Assembly (NCBI GenBank): GCA_017308375.1
Contig: JAFKEW010000050.1
Location: 60,305 to 124,304, forward strand
DNA length: 64,000 bases
Direction of reading: 5' to 3'
Source: Alphaproteobacteria bacterium
Lineage (GTDB): Bacteria > Pseudomonadota > Alphaproteobacteria > Micropepsales > Micropepsaceae
The position numbers were made by a program, and so were the translations under genes. Each line of letters opens with the position of its first letter. The stretch's first letter is position 1. The notes below the pieces were generated by a model. It did not search any database, was not told where the DNA came from, and saw only the letters and a program-made list of their open reading frames with translations. Of this stretch, positions 9,810-21,137 are shown in pieces.

Positions 9810-10954
9810 ATCCCGAGAATTGAAAACATGATGGAAAAGCCTGCATCCAGTACAATGACCAGAAAGACGGATTCGACAACGGACCGTGTCGTCAACCGGC
9901 CGACACTACCGGCATTGCGTTCGACGTTCAGGCCTTCGAAGCAGCCGACCAGGCCGATCACGAACGCGAATACCGGTGCTTTGACCAGGCCGACGATAAA
10001 TGTGTTGATCGTGACCGCGCCCTGCAATTGCCGCATGAAGGCGGGGATCGAAATGCCAAGGTCGACATAGCACATCATCGCCCCGCCGATCATGGCCATG
10101 ACATCGGCATAGAATGTCAGGAACGGCAATGTGATGACGAGCGCGAGAACACGCGGCAGCACCAGAACGTCGACCGTGTTCAGGCCCATGGTCTGCATCG
10201 CGTCGATTTCTTCGTTCACCCGCATGGTGCCGATCTGTGCCGTGAAGGCGGAGCCGGAGCGGCCTGCAACGATGATGGAGGTGATCAGAACCCCGATCTC
10301 GCGCAGGATTCCGACGCCCAGAAGATTGATGGTGAATATTTCCGCACCGAACTGGCGCAGCTGGTCGGCACCCTGATACGCAAGCACGATGCCGATCAGG
10401 AAACCCAGCAGGCCGACAATCGGCAGGGCATTGATGCCGGTTTGCTCGATCTGATTGGCAAAGGCGACCCAGCGCAGCTTTTTCTGCGGGCCGATGACAT
10501 TCGTTGTCTCGGCCGTCACCTGACCGAGATAGCCGAGCATATTGTAGCCCTGCTCCAGCGCCTGCATGAAGCCGCGACCGACCCGGAAAAGAAAGGGATG
10601 CGCCATCGGCTGTTGCATGGCGTAGGATTTTTCATCGCCACGGGCGATGATCTCGATCAGTGGCTTGAAGCGTTCCGGCATGGCCACGGTCTCTACGGCG
10701 GCGCCTTCCGCCTCCATCTGGCGGCGCGTCCGCAGCAACAGCCATGCACCGGCACTGTCCAGCCGTTCCAGGGCGCTGCCGTCGATCTCAACGGGGTTGT
10801 TGGAGGCGGGCAGCGAACGCAATTCCCGATCGAGCTGTGAAAGTCGAGAGATCGTCCAGTCGCCGCCTGCGGCCAGACGCAGGACATCGTTGTGCTGCTC
10901 GGTGGTCAGCCAGGCTGCTTCCTGTTGTGCGCGATCGGGGGACAAACTGGCCAT
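9806..10954 (-). CDS. mlaE: MlaE family permease with N-terminal STAS domain
   Basis: This 382-aa protein has a soluble N-terminal STAS-like domain (about 1-120; [20 protein letters not shown]), and then the MlaE membrane domain with about five helices ([33 protein letters not shown] and the conserved [25 protein letters not shown]). In E. coli the STAS subunit is the separate protein MlaB; here it is fused to the permease, as in many alphaproteobacteria. CAGGAGC precedes the ATG. It is the first gene of the minus-strand cluster and diverges from an SDR gene. Confidence 0.92.
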   Translation of the reverse strand: MASLSPDRAQQEAAWLTTEQHNDVLRLAAGGDWTISRLSQLDRELRSLPASNNPVEIDGSALERLDSAGAWLLLRTRRQMEAEGAAVETVAMPERFKPLIEIIARGDEKSYAMQQPMAHPFLFRVGRGFMQALEQGYNMLGYLGQVTAETTNVIGPQKKLRWVAFANQIEQTGINALPIVGLLGFLIGIVLAYQGADQLRQFGAEIFTINLLGVGILREIGVLITSIIVAGRSGSAFTAQIGTMRVNEEIDAMQTMGLNTVDVLVLPRVLALVITLPFLTFYADVMAMIGGAMMCYVDLGISIPAFMRQLQGAVTINTFIVGLVKAPVFAFVIGLVGCFEGLNVERNAGSVGRLTTRSVVESVFLVIVLDAGFSIMFSILGI

Positions 10955-11074
10955 GCTCCTGAAGCTTACCGTCAGGGCCCGCGGTCCCCTAGCGGGATGT
11001 TTTTGCCGGATTTTATGGAAATTTTCCAGATTGCCGGCTTACCGCTTGCACGGTGCCGGGCACAGGTCACTATG

Positions 11075-11119
11075 ACGGCCTTGGATGGGACGGCCTTGGA
11101 TGGGGCGGCTTTGGAAGGG
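11075..11119. repeat. Three tandem 15-bp units immediately upstream of the SDR gene
   Basis: Two identical units (11075-11089, 11090-11104; ACGGCCTTGGATGGG) are followed by a diverged third (11105-11119). The frame is the SDR's own, so translation from an upstream ATG at 11072 would add 20 residues with an ALDGT repeat. The GGAAGGGAAGGA that serves the chosen start overlaps the last unit. Confidence 0.8.
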
Positions 11120-11131
11120 AAGGAATTGGCG

Positions 11132-11920
11132 ATGGGTCGGTTGGCGGGAAAGGTTGCTCTGGTCACAGGCGCGGCAAGCGGGATCGGGCGCGCCAGTGCC
11201 ATCCTGTTTGCGCGGGAAGGGGCCCGCGTCGTCGCCGTGGATCGCGCGAAGGCGGTGGAGGAGACGGGTGCCGCCATCAAGGCCGCCGGCGGGGATGCGA
11301 TCGCGCTCTGTGCCGATGCGGGCTCGGAAGCCGATGTTGCGGGCGCGGTGGATCGCGCCGTATCGGCGTTCGGCACCTTGGATGTCTGTTACGCCAATGC
11401 GGGAATCGTCGGTGCCATGAAGCCGTTCTTCGAACTCGATGCGCAGGATTGGCAGCAGGTGCTGAACGTCAACCTGATCGGTGTTTTCCTGGCCGTCAAA
11501 CATGCGGTACGGATCATGGGGCCAAAGGGCAAAGGCGCGATCGTCTGCACGGCCTCTGTCGCCGGTTTGCGCTCGGGCGCAGGCCCTGCTCCCTACAGCG
11601 CCAGCAAGGCGGGCGTGATCAGTCTGGTTCAGACAAGCGCCAATATCCTGACCGGCACCGGTATCCGCATCAACGCGATCTGTCCGGGTCTGATCGAAAC
11701 CGGCATGACAAAGCCCGTCTTCGATCAGGCGCGCGAACGCGGGACGGAAGGCAAGATCGGTCAGCTCAATCCCCTGAAGCGGGCGGGCCATCCGGAAGAA
11801 ATCGCCAACATGGCGCTGTTCCTGGCCAGCGATGAGGCGTCTTACCTGAACGGGCAGGCGATTGCCGTGGATGGCGGCCTTTCCAGCTCCCATCCGGTAA
11901 CGGGCCGGCGGGGATTCTAG
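11132..11920 (+). CDS. Short-chain dehydrogenase/reductase (SDR)
   Basis: This 262-aa classical SDR has the NAD(P) motif TGAASGIG at 12-19, NAG at 89-91 and the catalytic Ser142, Tyr155 and Lys159 (YSASK). Asp37 at the end of beta-2 (VVAVDRAK) favours NAD over NADP. The ATG at 11132 is preceded by AAGGGAAGGA at good spacing; an in-frame ATG at 11072 is possible. It is divergent from mlaE and convergent with two acyl-CoA dehydrogenase genes. Oxidation of a hydroxy-acyl or alcohol intermediate is plausible, but the substrate is unknown. Confidence 0.9.
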   Translation: MGRLAGKVALVTGAASGIGRASAILFAREGARVVAVDRAKAVEETGAAIKAAGGDAIALCADAGSEADVAGAVDRAVSAFGTLDVCYANAGIVGAMKPFFELDAQDWQQVLNVNLIGVFLAVKHAVRIMGPKGKGAIVCTASVAGLRSGAGPAPYSASKAGVISLVQTSANILTGTGIRINAICPGLIETGMTKPVFDQARERGTEGKIGQLNPLKRAGHPEEIANMALFLASDEASYLNGQAIAVDGGLSSSHPVTGRRGF

Positions 11921-12020
11921 AGCAATTCCAGGGAAAGTGTGCAGCGGTTTCCCGTCCGGAATTGCGACTACCCAAAAACTTGGAGCGTTTCACTGTTTCC
12001 GTGAAACGGTGAAATGCTCT
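11919..12020. repeat. Structured dispersed repeat (two hairpins) between convergent genes
   Basis: It begins at the SDR stop codon. The first hairpin pairs GCAATTCC (11922-11929) with GGAATTGC (11958-11965), with an inner GGGAAA (11931-11936) / TTTCCC (11948-11953). The second pairs GAGC and GTTTCAC (from 11983) with GTGAAAC and GCTC (to 12019). A diverged copy of the first half lies at 54677-54722, also directly after a stop codon. It may act as a bidirectional terminator or mRNA 3' stabiliser; elements of this kind are common in alphaproteobacterial genomes. Confidence 0.7.
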
Positions 12021-12030
12021 AGGCGGCCGC

Positions 12031-13038
12031 CTATTCGCTGAGTGCGACCAGATCGGCCCAGAAATTGGCCGGTCCACGGGCCGCCACACCGCTGCCGATT
12101 TTGCCGCCCCAGAAGCGCTCGTTCCCGAACTCGGTCTGCCAGGCCCACAGCCGCCGCGTGAAGTGATGCAGATCGTATTCGGCGGTAAAGCCCATCGCAC
12201 CGTGAACCTGATGGGCGATGCCCGTTGCCGTGCGCGCGGCGCGATTGGTGCGCAGCTTCGCCGCCGCACATTCGAACAGGCCCTCGCCGGTGCCGGCGGC
12301 ACGGAATGCTGCCGCCGCCGCCATATCGGAAGCCGCGGTCTCTTCGGCCAGAACCGCCAATTGCTGCTGGATGGCCTGGAAATTCGCCAGCGGACGCCCG
12401 AATTGCTGCCGCTCCCGTGTGTATGTCACCGACAGTTCGAGGGCGCCTGCAATGGCACCGGCGATCTGGGCGCTGCGCAGCATGGCGCCAAAGGCATACA
12501 GCCGGTGTGAGTCCCATCCGGGAATCTCCGCCGTCACAATCGGCGCATTGTCGAATGCGAGTGTGTCGCGCGGCTCGCCGGCCGGGTTCTCGTGCGGTGT
12601 GATTTTCGCATCCGCCACCTTGGCGATGACAAGCTGATGGCCGCCACCACGCGCCACAATCGTGGCGACGTGCGATGCGTTCCGGCCCCAGGGCACGCCC
12701 GCGATGCTTCCGGTAAACCCGGTCCCGTTCAATGCGCCGTCCGGCCGCGGGCCGATGGTGATCATACCATCGGGCAAGGTCACACCGGCCGCATTGGCGA
12801 GTGCGGTGGCCAGGATATTTTCCGGCAGGGGCGCGGCACAGGCGTGTTGTCCCGCGGCCTTCATCACGATCATGGCATCGGACCATGTGCCGCCGAAGCC
12901 GCCATCGTCTTCACGGATCAGAACACTTGCCAGCCCGGCTTGCGCGATCTGGGTCCAGGCCCGTTCCAGCGGTGCATTGCGGCTATCGGCCAGAACGCGG
13001 GCGGTGGTTTCGGAAAGCAGTGTACGCAATTCGCTCAT
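12031..13038 (-). CDS. Acyl-CoA dehydrogenase family protein (short form)
   Basis: This 335-aa FAD flavoprotein belongs to the acyl-CoA dehydrogenase fold. The N-terminal helical part (VLIREDDGGFGGTWSDAMIVMKAAGQ) and the C-terminal helical bundle (GALELSVTYTRERQQFGRPLANFQAIQQQLA, GAMGFTAEYDLHHFTRRLWAWQ) are clear. It overlaps an operon with the 382-aa paralogue upstream (9 bp gap) and has GAGGACT before its ATG. Paired, non-identical ACADs of this sort often form heteromers in steroid or branched side-chain degradation; that is suggestive only. Confidence 0.88.
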   Translation of the reverse strand: MSELRTLLSETTARVLADSRNAPLERAWTQIAQAGLASVLIREDDGGFGGTWSDAMIVMKAAGQHACAAPLPENILATALANAAGVTLPDGMITIGPRPDGALNGTGFTGSIAGVPWGRNASHVATIVARGGGHQLVIAKVADAKITPHENPAGEPRDTLAFDNAPIVTAEIPGWDSHRLYAFGAMLRSAQIAGAIAGALELSVTYTRERQQFGRPLANFQAIQQQLAVLAEETAASDMAAAAAFRAAGTGEGLFECAAAKLRTNRAARTATGIAHQVHGAMGFTAEYDLHHFTRRLWAWQTEFGNERFWGGKIGSGVAARGPANFWADLVALSE

Positions 13039-13047
13039 CTTGAGTCC

Positions 13048-14196
13048 TCACCGCAGCCCGAGATCGCGGGCAATGATGCCGCGCAGGATTTCGCGCGTGC
13101 CACCGCGCAAGGAAAAGGATGGGGAGGTCTGCAACAGATAGGAGAGCGTGTCGTCGAAGGCATCGCCCGTTTCCAGTGTGACGTCCTCGCGCGCATTGGC
13201 CTGCACCAGACGCGGCAATTCCTGTTCGAAGGAGGTGCCGATATCCTTCACGATCGCCGCATCCACCGCCGGGTCTTCGCCCGCCGCCAGCTTGCCCAGA
13301 ATGGACATCGACATCTGGCGCAACGTCCACATCTCGGCTGTCATGCGGCCGATCAGCTGTTTCTCAAGCTCCGTCGGGTTTGGCCCGGCCACGCGCAGGA
13401 ATTCGAGGAACAGCCGGATGCTGGACAGATAGCGTTCCGGCCCGCTGCGCTCAAAGGCCAGTTCCGCGCCGACCTGCCGCCAGCCATCGCCTTCGCGGCC
13501 GACCAGGCGATTGTCCGGCACGAACACATCGTCGAAGAACACTTCGTTGAAATGACTTTCGCCGGTCAGGTTGGCGATGGGTTTCACGGTCAACCCCTCG
13601 CTTTTCATATCGACGATGAATTGGGTCAATCCGGCGTGGCGGGTTTCGGCTTCGCCGGTACGGACCAGTGCGATCATGTAGTGTGCGCTGTGCGCGTTGG
13701 AGGTCCAGATCTTCTGGCCGTTGATGCGCCAGCCACCCTCAACCTTGTGCGCGCGCGTGCGTACCGACGCGAGGTCGGACCCCGAATTGGGTTCGCTCAT
13801 GCCGATGCAGAAATAGGCTTCGCCGCGTGCGATGCGCGGCAGAAAAAACTCCCGCTGTTCTTCCGTCCCGAAGCGCAGCATCAGGGGCCCGCTCTGCCGA
13901 TCCGCGACCCAGTGCAAACCGACCGGGGCACCGGCCACCAGCAGTTCCTCGATCACGACATAGCGTTCGGCATAGCTGCGCTCATGCCCGCCATATTTTT
14001 TGGGCCAGGTCATGCCAAGCCAGCCCTGCTGGCCCAGAAGTTTGCTGAACGCGGCCGCGCCACCCGACCACGATCGCGCCTTTTCGGCGGAGCTGACGGA
14101 TTTCGGCATCTGTTCGTTCAGAAAGGCGCGCACCTCTTTGCGCAGCGCCTTGGCGGCTGGCGGCATTTCGTATGGTGTGAACTGTAAAATTCGCAA
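13048..14196 (-). CDS. Acyl-CoA dehydrogenase
   Basis: This 382-aa protein has the ACAD N-terminal domain (about 10-115), the beta domain (YFCIGMSEPNSGSDLASVRTRA, WINGQKIWTSNAHSAHYMIALVRT-like) and the C-terminal helices ending in GGTREILRGIIARDLGLR. It should oxidise an acyl-CoA to the enoyl-CoA and pass electrons to ETF. The first codon is TTG at 14196, chosen because residues 1-10 (RILQFTPYE) look like family N-termini; an ATG at 14166 is the alternative. It is the first gene of a two-gene unit with the 335-aa paralogue. Confidence 0.92.
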   Translation of the reverse strand: MRILQFTPYEMPPAAKALRKEVRAFLNEQMPKSVSSAEKARSWSGGAAAFSKLLGQQGWLGMTWPKKYGGHERSYAERYVVIEELLVAGAPVGLHWVADRQSGPLMLRFGTEEQREFFLPRIARGEAYFCIGMSEPNSGSDLASVRTRAHKVEGGWRINGQKIWTSNAHSAHYMIALVRTGEAETRHAGLTQFIVDMKSEGLTVKPIANLTGESHFNEVFFDDVFVPDNRLVGREGDGWRQVGAELAFERSGPERYLSSIRLFLEFLRVAGPNPTELEKQLIGRMTAEMWTLRQMSMSILGKLAAGEDPAVDAAIVKDIGTSFEQELPRLVQANAREDVTLETGDAFDDTLSYLLQTSPSFSLRGGTREILRGIIARDLGLR

Positions 14197-14295
14197 TGTC
14201 GTACCCCGGTTGCTGCGCTATTGTGGCGGTGCGCGCGGCGCACTTCAACTGCGGCCGTACCGTTTGTCACCGGAAAAAAAGAAATGGAGCAGGCT

Positions 14296-15279
14296 ATGGA
14301 TCAGGTTCGTCTCGGAAAAACCGGCCTCAAGGTTTCCCGGATCTGTCTTGGCACCATGACCTATGGCTCGCCCAAATGGCGCGACTGGGTGCTGGACGAG
14401 GAGGCGAGCCGCCCGTTCATCCGCCGGGCGCTGGAGGCGGGGATCACCTTCTTCGATACCGCCGATATGTATTCCATGGGCGCGAGTGAGGCGGTGCTGG
14501 GCCGTGCGCTGAAGGATTTCGCGGATTCGCGCGACCGGATCGTGGTGGCGACCAAGGTCTTCAATCCCATGGGTCCCGGGGCCAACGAACGCGGCCTGTC
14601 GCGCAAGCACATCATGTCGGCGATTGATGCTTCGCTGCAGCGGCTCGGAATGGATTATGTCGATCTCTACCAGATCCATCGCTTTGATCATGGCACGCCG
14701 ATCGAGGAAGCGATCGAAGCCCTGCATGACGTGGTGAAGGCGGGCAAGGCCCGTTATATCGGTGCATCCTCCATGTATGCGTGGCAATTCGCAAAATATC
14801 TTCATACGGCGCGCGCGATGGGAAAGACCCGGTTCGTCTCGATGCAGAACCACTACAATCTTGTCTATCGTGAAGAAGAGCGTGAGATGCTGCCGCTCTG
14901 CCGCGACGAAGGCATTGGCGTCATTCCGTGGAGCCCGCTTGCCCGCGGTTTTCTGGCCGGCAACCGGCGCCGTCAGGACCGTGGCGAAACCACGCGCGCC
15001 AAAAGCGACGCCTTCGCCCACAGCATGTATTACAACGACGCCGATTTCACGGTGGTGGAACGCGTCAGCGAAATCGCGAAAACGCGTGGTGTATCCAATG
15101 CACAGATCGCCTTGGCCTGGTTATTGGCCCAGCCGGGCATGACCGCGCCGATCATCGGCGCCTCCAAGCCCGCGCATCTGGAAGATGCCATTGCTGCCGC
15201 GCAGATCACGCTCAGCGCCGAAGAACTGAAATCCCTGTCAGAGCCGTATCGCCCACACCCGATTCTGGGTCACAGCTAA
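14296..15279 (+). CDS. Aldo/keto reductase
   Basis: This 327-aa NADPH-dependent oxidoreductase of the AKR fold (YhdN/voltage-gated channel beta-subunit-like group) has the catalytic tetrad Asp54, Tyr59, Lys87 and His128. The C-terminal cofactor segment (PIIGASKPAHLEDAIAAAQITLSAEEL) is typical. GGAG at 14286-14289 supports the ATG at 14296; an ATG at 14284 is possible. It is divergent from the acyl-CoA dehydrogenases, and its stop overlaps that of the convergent efflux lipoprotein gene by four bases. Confidence 0.92.
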   Translation: MDQVRLGKTGLKVSRICLGTMTYGSPKWRDWVLDEEASRPFIRRALEAGITFFDTADMYSMGASEAVLGRALKDFADSRDRIVVATKVFNPMGPGANERGLSRKHIMSAIDASLQRLGMDYVDLYQIHRFDHGTPIEEAIEALHDVVKAGKARYIGASSMYAWQFAKYLHTARAMGKTRFVSMQNHYNLVYREEEREMLPLCRDEGIGVIPWSPLARGFLAGNRRRQDRGETTRAKSDAFAHSMYYNDADFTVVERVSEIAKTRGVSNAQIALAWLLAQPGMTAPIIGASKPAHLEDAIAAAQITLSAEELKSLSEPYRPHPILGHS

Positions 15280-16784
15280 GGTTGTTGTGGCGCCGGTGTT
15301 GGCGCTGCTGCGGGGGCAGGCGCAGAGGCCTGTGTCACCGGTTTGGGTGTCGGAATGATTTGCGTATTGGCTTCGGCTTCCTGCACCCAGCCGCCGCCCA
15401 GTGCCGCGTAGAGACCGACAGAGGCCTGAAGCTGCGCAAGGCGGATTTGCGCCAGCGTATCTTCCGATGTGAACAGCGTCTGTTGCGCCTGCAACACGGC
15501 CAGAAGATCGGCGACGCCTTCGCGATACTGAATCTGCGAAATGCGGAAGGCTTCCGTCGCATTGCGCACCTGCTCGTCAACCAGCCGTTCCTGTTCGGCA
15601 AGGCTCGACACGCGGCCAAGCGCGGTTTCCGTATCGGAGAAGGCGTTCAGCACCGCGCTGCGATAATTGGCGATCAGCTCCATCTGCTGCGCCTTGGCAA
15701 GATCGCTTTCGGAAGCAAGCAGGCCGCCGTCAAAAATTGTCTGCAAAAGCTGGGCGCCCGCGCTGTAGAGCATGCTGGAGCCCTGAAACAGCGAGCCCAG
15801 CGCGGCGCTGGCGAATCCGCCGGATGCCGACAGGCTGATGTTCGGAAAGAACGCCGCGCGTGCTGCATCGACATTGGCATGGGCAGAGGCCAATGCGGCC
15901 TCAGCCTCAGCCACATCGGGCCGGCGCGCCAGAAGCTCCGACGGCATGCCGGGGACCACAACGGGGGCCGAAACCGCCGTCATGTTTTTGGCCTTTACAT
16001 CGAGACCTTCGGGAACACGGCCCAGCAGCAGCGCCAGCGCATAGCGCGCCTCACGCTCCTGCTGCTCCAGCACGGGGATCTGCGCCTTCTGGCCCGCGAC
16101 CTGTGCCTGTTCCTGTGCAAGGTCGAGGTTGGAAGCCACGCCATTGTCGACTTTGGCCTGGATGATTTTCAGCACGCTGTTTGCCGCGTCCACATTGCGA
16201 TGGGCAAGCTGCAGCCTTTCGCGCAGCGCCAGCACATTCAGATACGCATTTGCCGTATTGGCTTCCACCGTCAACGCCACCACCTGCTGGGCGTAGCGGC
16301 TGGAACGCAGGCTTTCCTGTGCGGCGCGAAAGTTGGCCCGGTTCTGCCCGAACAGATCCAGTTGATAGCTTGCGTCCAGTCCGGCCGTCAGCCGGTCCTG
16401 CTGCACATAGGCGCTGGGGCCGGTACCGGTGAGGCTCAGCTTCTGGTTGGCACCGGAATGGGTCGCCCCGGCGCTGAGCCCGATCTGCGGAAAGAAGGCG
16501 GAGCGCGCGACACCCGAACGGGCCTCGGCCTGCAGCACGCGGGCATAGGCCGCCGCCAGGTCGAGGTTGTTGGCCTGCGCGGTCTCCACAAATCCGGCCA
16601 GTTCGGGGCTGTCGAAGCTCTTCCACCAGTCGGCCTGCGGCCAGACCTGTTTGCTGGTCTTGATCGGGGCGGTGAATTCGGCGGGTACGTCTGCCGGGGT
16701 CAGCGCCTGCGGCACCGGCGTGGCACATCCCGAGGCGGCCAGCGCCAACATCGCAACAGAGGCGGACGACAAAAATCTGTTCAT
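15276..16784 (-). CDS. NodT-family efflux outer-membrane lipoprotein
   Basis: This 502-aa protein is a TolC-like outer-membrane channel of the RND/NodT type. The signal peptide ends in AASGC (lipobox, Cys near 20). Two repeated OEP domains follow, with typical sequences such as QTIFDGGLLASESDLAKAQQ and YREGVADLLAVLQAQQTLF. The C-terminal tail (about the last 35 residues) is a Pro/Ala-rich low-complexity stretch. It lies 5 bp after macB on the same strand and should complete a tripartite MacAB export pump. The start at 16784 fits the signal peptide; upstream open frame is antisense shadow. Confidence 0.92.
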   Translation of the reverse strand: MNRFLSSASVAMLALAASGCATPVPQALTPADVPAEFTAPIKTSKQVWPQADWWKSFDSPELAGFVETAQANNLDLAAAYARVLQAEARSGVARSAFFPQIGLSAGATHSGANQKLSLTGTGPSAYVQQDRLTAGLDASYQLDLFGQNRANFRAAQESLRSSRYAQQVVALTVEANTANAYLNVLALRERLQLAHRNVDAANSVLKIIQAKVDNGVASNLDLAQEQAQVAGQKAQIPVLEQQEREARYALALLLGRVPEGLDVKAKNMTAVSAPVVVPGMPSELLARRPDVAEAEAALASAHANVDAARAAFFPNISLSASGGFASAALGSLFQGSSMLYSAGAQLLQTIFDGGLLASESDLAKAQQMELIANYRSAVLNAFSDTETALGRVSSLAEQERLVDEQVRNATEAFRISQIQYREGVADLLAVLQAQQTLFTSEDTLAQIRLAQLQASVGLYAALGGGWVQEAEANTQIIPTPKPVTQASAPAPAAAPTPAPQQP

Positions 16785-16789
16785 GAAGA

Positions 16790-18780
<1,991 letters not shown>

Positions 18781-18781
<1 letters not shown>

Positions 18782-20124
18782 TACAGGCGCCCGAAACGCG
18801 GGCCGCCCATCCGGCCACCACGATTCCCGCTGTTATTGCTGCTGCTGCCTTGCGTGGTCTCGCGTCCGGTCACCACCTGTTCGCCCGCGTCCAGGCCCGA
18901 CAGGATCTGCGCCGAAACGCGATTGCTGACGCCGACCGAAACGGCGCGGCATTCGATCTTCCCATCCGCGCCCTTGACCAGAACGATGGCGTTCTTCTCT
19001 CCCGCTTCCCATGGCGCAAGGCCGCCACGGCGTTTCGTCTGCGCCTGTCCGGCCGTTTCGGTGCCGCCGCGACGGGCGCGGCGCTGATGCAGGGCCGAAA
19101 TGGGAACCAGCACGGCGTTCTTTGCTTCCGCGGTGATGAAGAAAACCTGCGCGGTCATCTGCGTCATCAGCACATTGTCGGGGTTGGCAACATCAAACGT
19201 GGCCGTATAGAGCACCACATTGTTGGTGATCGTCGGCGTGGGCTGAATCTGCTGCAACACGCCGGTCCAGCGTTTGCCGGGCTGACCCAGCGTGGTGAAG
19301 TATGCCGGCATGCCGACTTTCAGCTTCGGCACATCGGCTTCCGAAACCTGGGTCCAGACCGTCATCTTGGTCAGGTCTGCAATCTGCAGAATGGTCGGGG
19401 CCTGCTGTACCGAATTGATCGTCTGGCCCTGTTTGATGGAGACCGAAACAACGGTGCCCGACATCGGTGCGTAAATCTTGGTGTAACCCAAGGTTACCTT
19501 GTCACCGTCCAACTGTGATTGCGATGCTGCAATCTGCGCCTTGATGGCGTTCAATTGCGCGGCTGCGGATTGCGCGGCCTGTTCGGCGGCGTCGTAATTG
19601 CTGGCGGCTGTGGCGCCCGCTGCCAGAAGCCGCTTCTGCCGCTCGAAATTCGCATTGGCGAGGGCTAGCTGGGCCTGCCGGTCATTCTGTTGTGCCCGCA
19701 GATTGGCCAGATTGCCTTCATCCACCGCGACCTTTGCGCTTGCCACCTGCGGGTCGATTTCAGCCAGCAACTGGCCCTGTTTCACGGTGTCGCCAATATT
19801 GACGTACAGCTTTTTCAGTTGCCCGGTGGCCTGCGCACCGACATCGACATAGTTGCGCGGCTGCAGATTGCCGAGCGCCGTGACGGTGTTTTCGATATTG
19901 CCGCGCGTTGCAGGCGCCGTGACAAAGGCTTCGCCCGTGCTGTTGAGCGCGCCTGTGATGAAATAGGCCGCAAGCCCCAGAACAAGGATGGCAAGGACGG
20001 CCGCGGCCATGCGGTGGCGGCGGATCAACCCGCCGGCCTGCCGGGCCCGTTCTGCCGCGTCGCGTGTGAATGTGCGCGCGCCTTTTGGGCGGTTTTCGAT
20101 TTGCACATCCATCGTCATTTCCAT
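18781..20124 (-). CDS. macA: MacA-like periplasmic adaptor (HlyD/MFP family)
   Basis: This 447-aa membrane-fusion protein has a membrane helix at about 40-60, paired biotinyl-lipoyl halves ([34 protein letters not shown]), a coiled-coil hairpin (about 110-185) and a beta-barrel domain. It links MacB to the NodT channel. The last 60 residues hold a basic patch ([14 protein letters not shown]) and a Gly/Ser/Asn-rich tail. The ATG at 20124 follows AAGGGTGAA; ATGs at 20118 and 20112 are alternatives. Five tandem repeats lie just upstream. Confidence 0.9.
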
Positions 20125-20139
20125 TTCACCCTTGTTGCC

Positions 20140-20206
20140 GAAAAGCTATGCCTGAAAAGCTATGCCCGAACGCTATGCCCGAACGCTATGACCGAACGCT
20201 ATGCCG
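20140..20206. repeat. Five tandem 13-14 bp repeats in the macA leader/promoter region
   Basis: Units are at 20140-20153, 20154-20167 (14 bp, GAAAAGCTATGCC[T/C]) and 20168-20180, 20181-20193, 20194-20206 (13 bp, GAACGCTATG[C/A]C[C/G]). The core GCTATG is present in each. The array ends 16 bp from the macA start codon. It could be a regulator-binding array or a slippage-prone leader. Confidence 0.85.
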
Positions 20207-20311
20207 GATAGCTGGACAATGTGCGTGGGATGGCGGTTATAAAAGGGCAGGGTTGGCGGAATTTGTAACGAATTGTCGTACCCGGCCGTGCTTCGCCAGA
20301 CACCGCGAAAC

Positions 20312-20341
20312 AAAAAGACCTCCCTGTTCCGGGAAACAGGG
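20312..20341 (-). terminator. Intrinsic terminator of the 20384-20965 gene
   Basis: On the minus strand, CCCTGTT (complement of 20335-20341) and AACAGGG (complement of 20322-20328) form a 7-bp stem with a six-base loop, followed by AGGTCTTTTT. It lies between the TPR gene and macA. Confidence 0.65.
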
Positions 20342-20383
20342 GCGGGGGCGTTTTATCCCTATCGGCCGGGTACGGGATGGTGC

Positions 20384-20965
20384 CTATGCGCCACCCTGTT
20401 CGCCGCTGCGCACGACGTGAAAGCGTTGCAGCTGAAGGCTCGCCCGCTCGAAGTCCGGCTGGATTTCAAGCGCCTTTTTGAAATCCTCATAAGCACCGCG
20501 AATATCGCCCAGCGCCTCGCGCGCGATGGCGCGATCGTAATAGGCGATTTCCGGCTTCTTCGAGCCGAGCGCGATGCCGCGCGATATGTCGCTCAATGCC
20601 TCTTGATAGCGGCGCAGCGAAATCAGCGTGGCGCCGCGATTCACATAGGCCTCGCCCATTTTGGCGTTCAGCTTCATGCCCGCTTCATAGTCGGTCATCG
20701 CACCTTGCAGATCGTCGCGGCGCGATTTGAGGATGCCGCGATTGACATAGGTTGCCGCCCGGTCGGTCGTGGACATGGCCGCGCTTTCCAGCGCCGTGGT
20801 GCAGGTCTGGATTCCCTCTTCCGCATCGCCGCCGAATTCCGCAATCTGGAAACAGCTGGCAGGCAGGCCGTTGCCGAGAACGGTCACGGCTGCGTCTGCA
20901 TCGTGGGCGCTGACGGCAAACGCCATGAGAGCCACAATGGCTCCCGAAAGCATATGAAATTTCAT
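20384..20965 (-). CDS. Periplasmic TPR-repeat protein
   Basis: This 193-aa protein has a signal peptide (cleavage likely after DADA, residue 25). Four TPR-like helical pairs follow, for example AATYVNRGILKSRRDDLQGAMTDYEAGMKLNAKMGEAYVNRGATLISLRRYQEALSDI. Two cysteines (ASCFQ, QTCTTAL) could form a disulfide. TPRs mediate protein contacts; no partner is evident. It has its own terminator before macA and diverges from the DMT-family gene. Confidence 0.75.
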   Translation of the reverse strand: MKFHMLSGAIVALMAFAVSAHDADAAVTVLGNGLPASCFQIAEFGGDAEEGIQTCTTALESAAMSTTDRAATYVNRGILKSRRDDLQGAMTDYEAGMKLNAKMGEAYVNRGATLISLRRYQEALSDISRGIALGSKKPEIAYYDRAIAREALGDIRGAYEDFKKALEIQPDFERASLQLQRFHVVRSGEQGGA

Positions 20966-21137
20966 ATCGTCCTCCTGGCCCGGAGCGTTCGAATTGTCGC
21001 ATCAACCGGGTCTTGCGTCCATTGCAAGTTTCGTATGCCTACACACGATTTTTCCTGGAATTCCGCCTGAACTTGTCGCGCCCATGGGCGCCGCCCGAGT
21101 GAACTTTGGAAAATCACGTTCCCGTGAAGGAGAGAAT

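Noticed and set aside
20140..20206. CRISPR or integron-like array at macA
   Set aside because: The units are contiguous 13-14 bp repeats without spacers.
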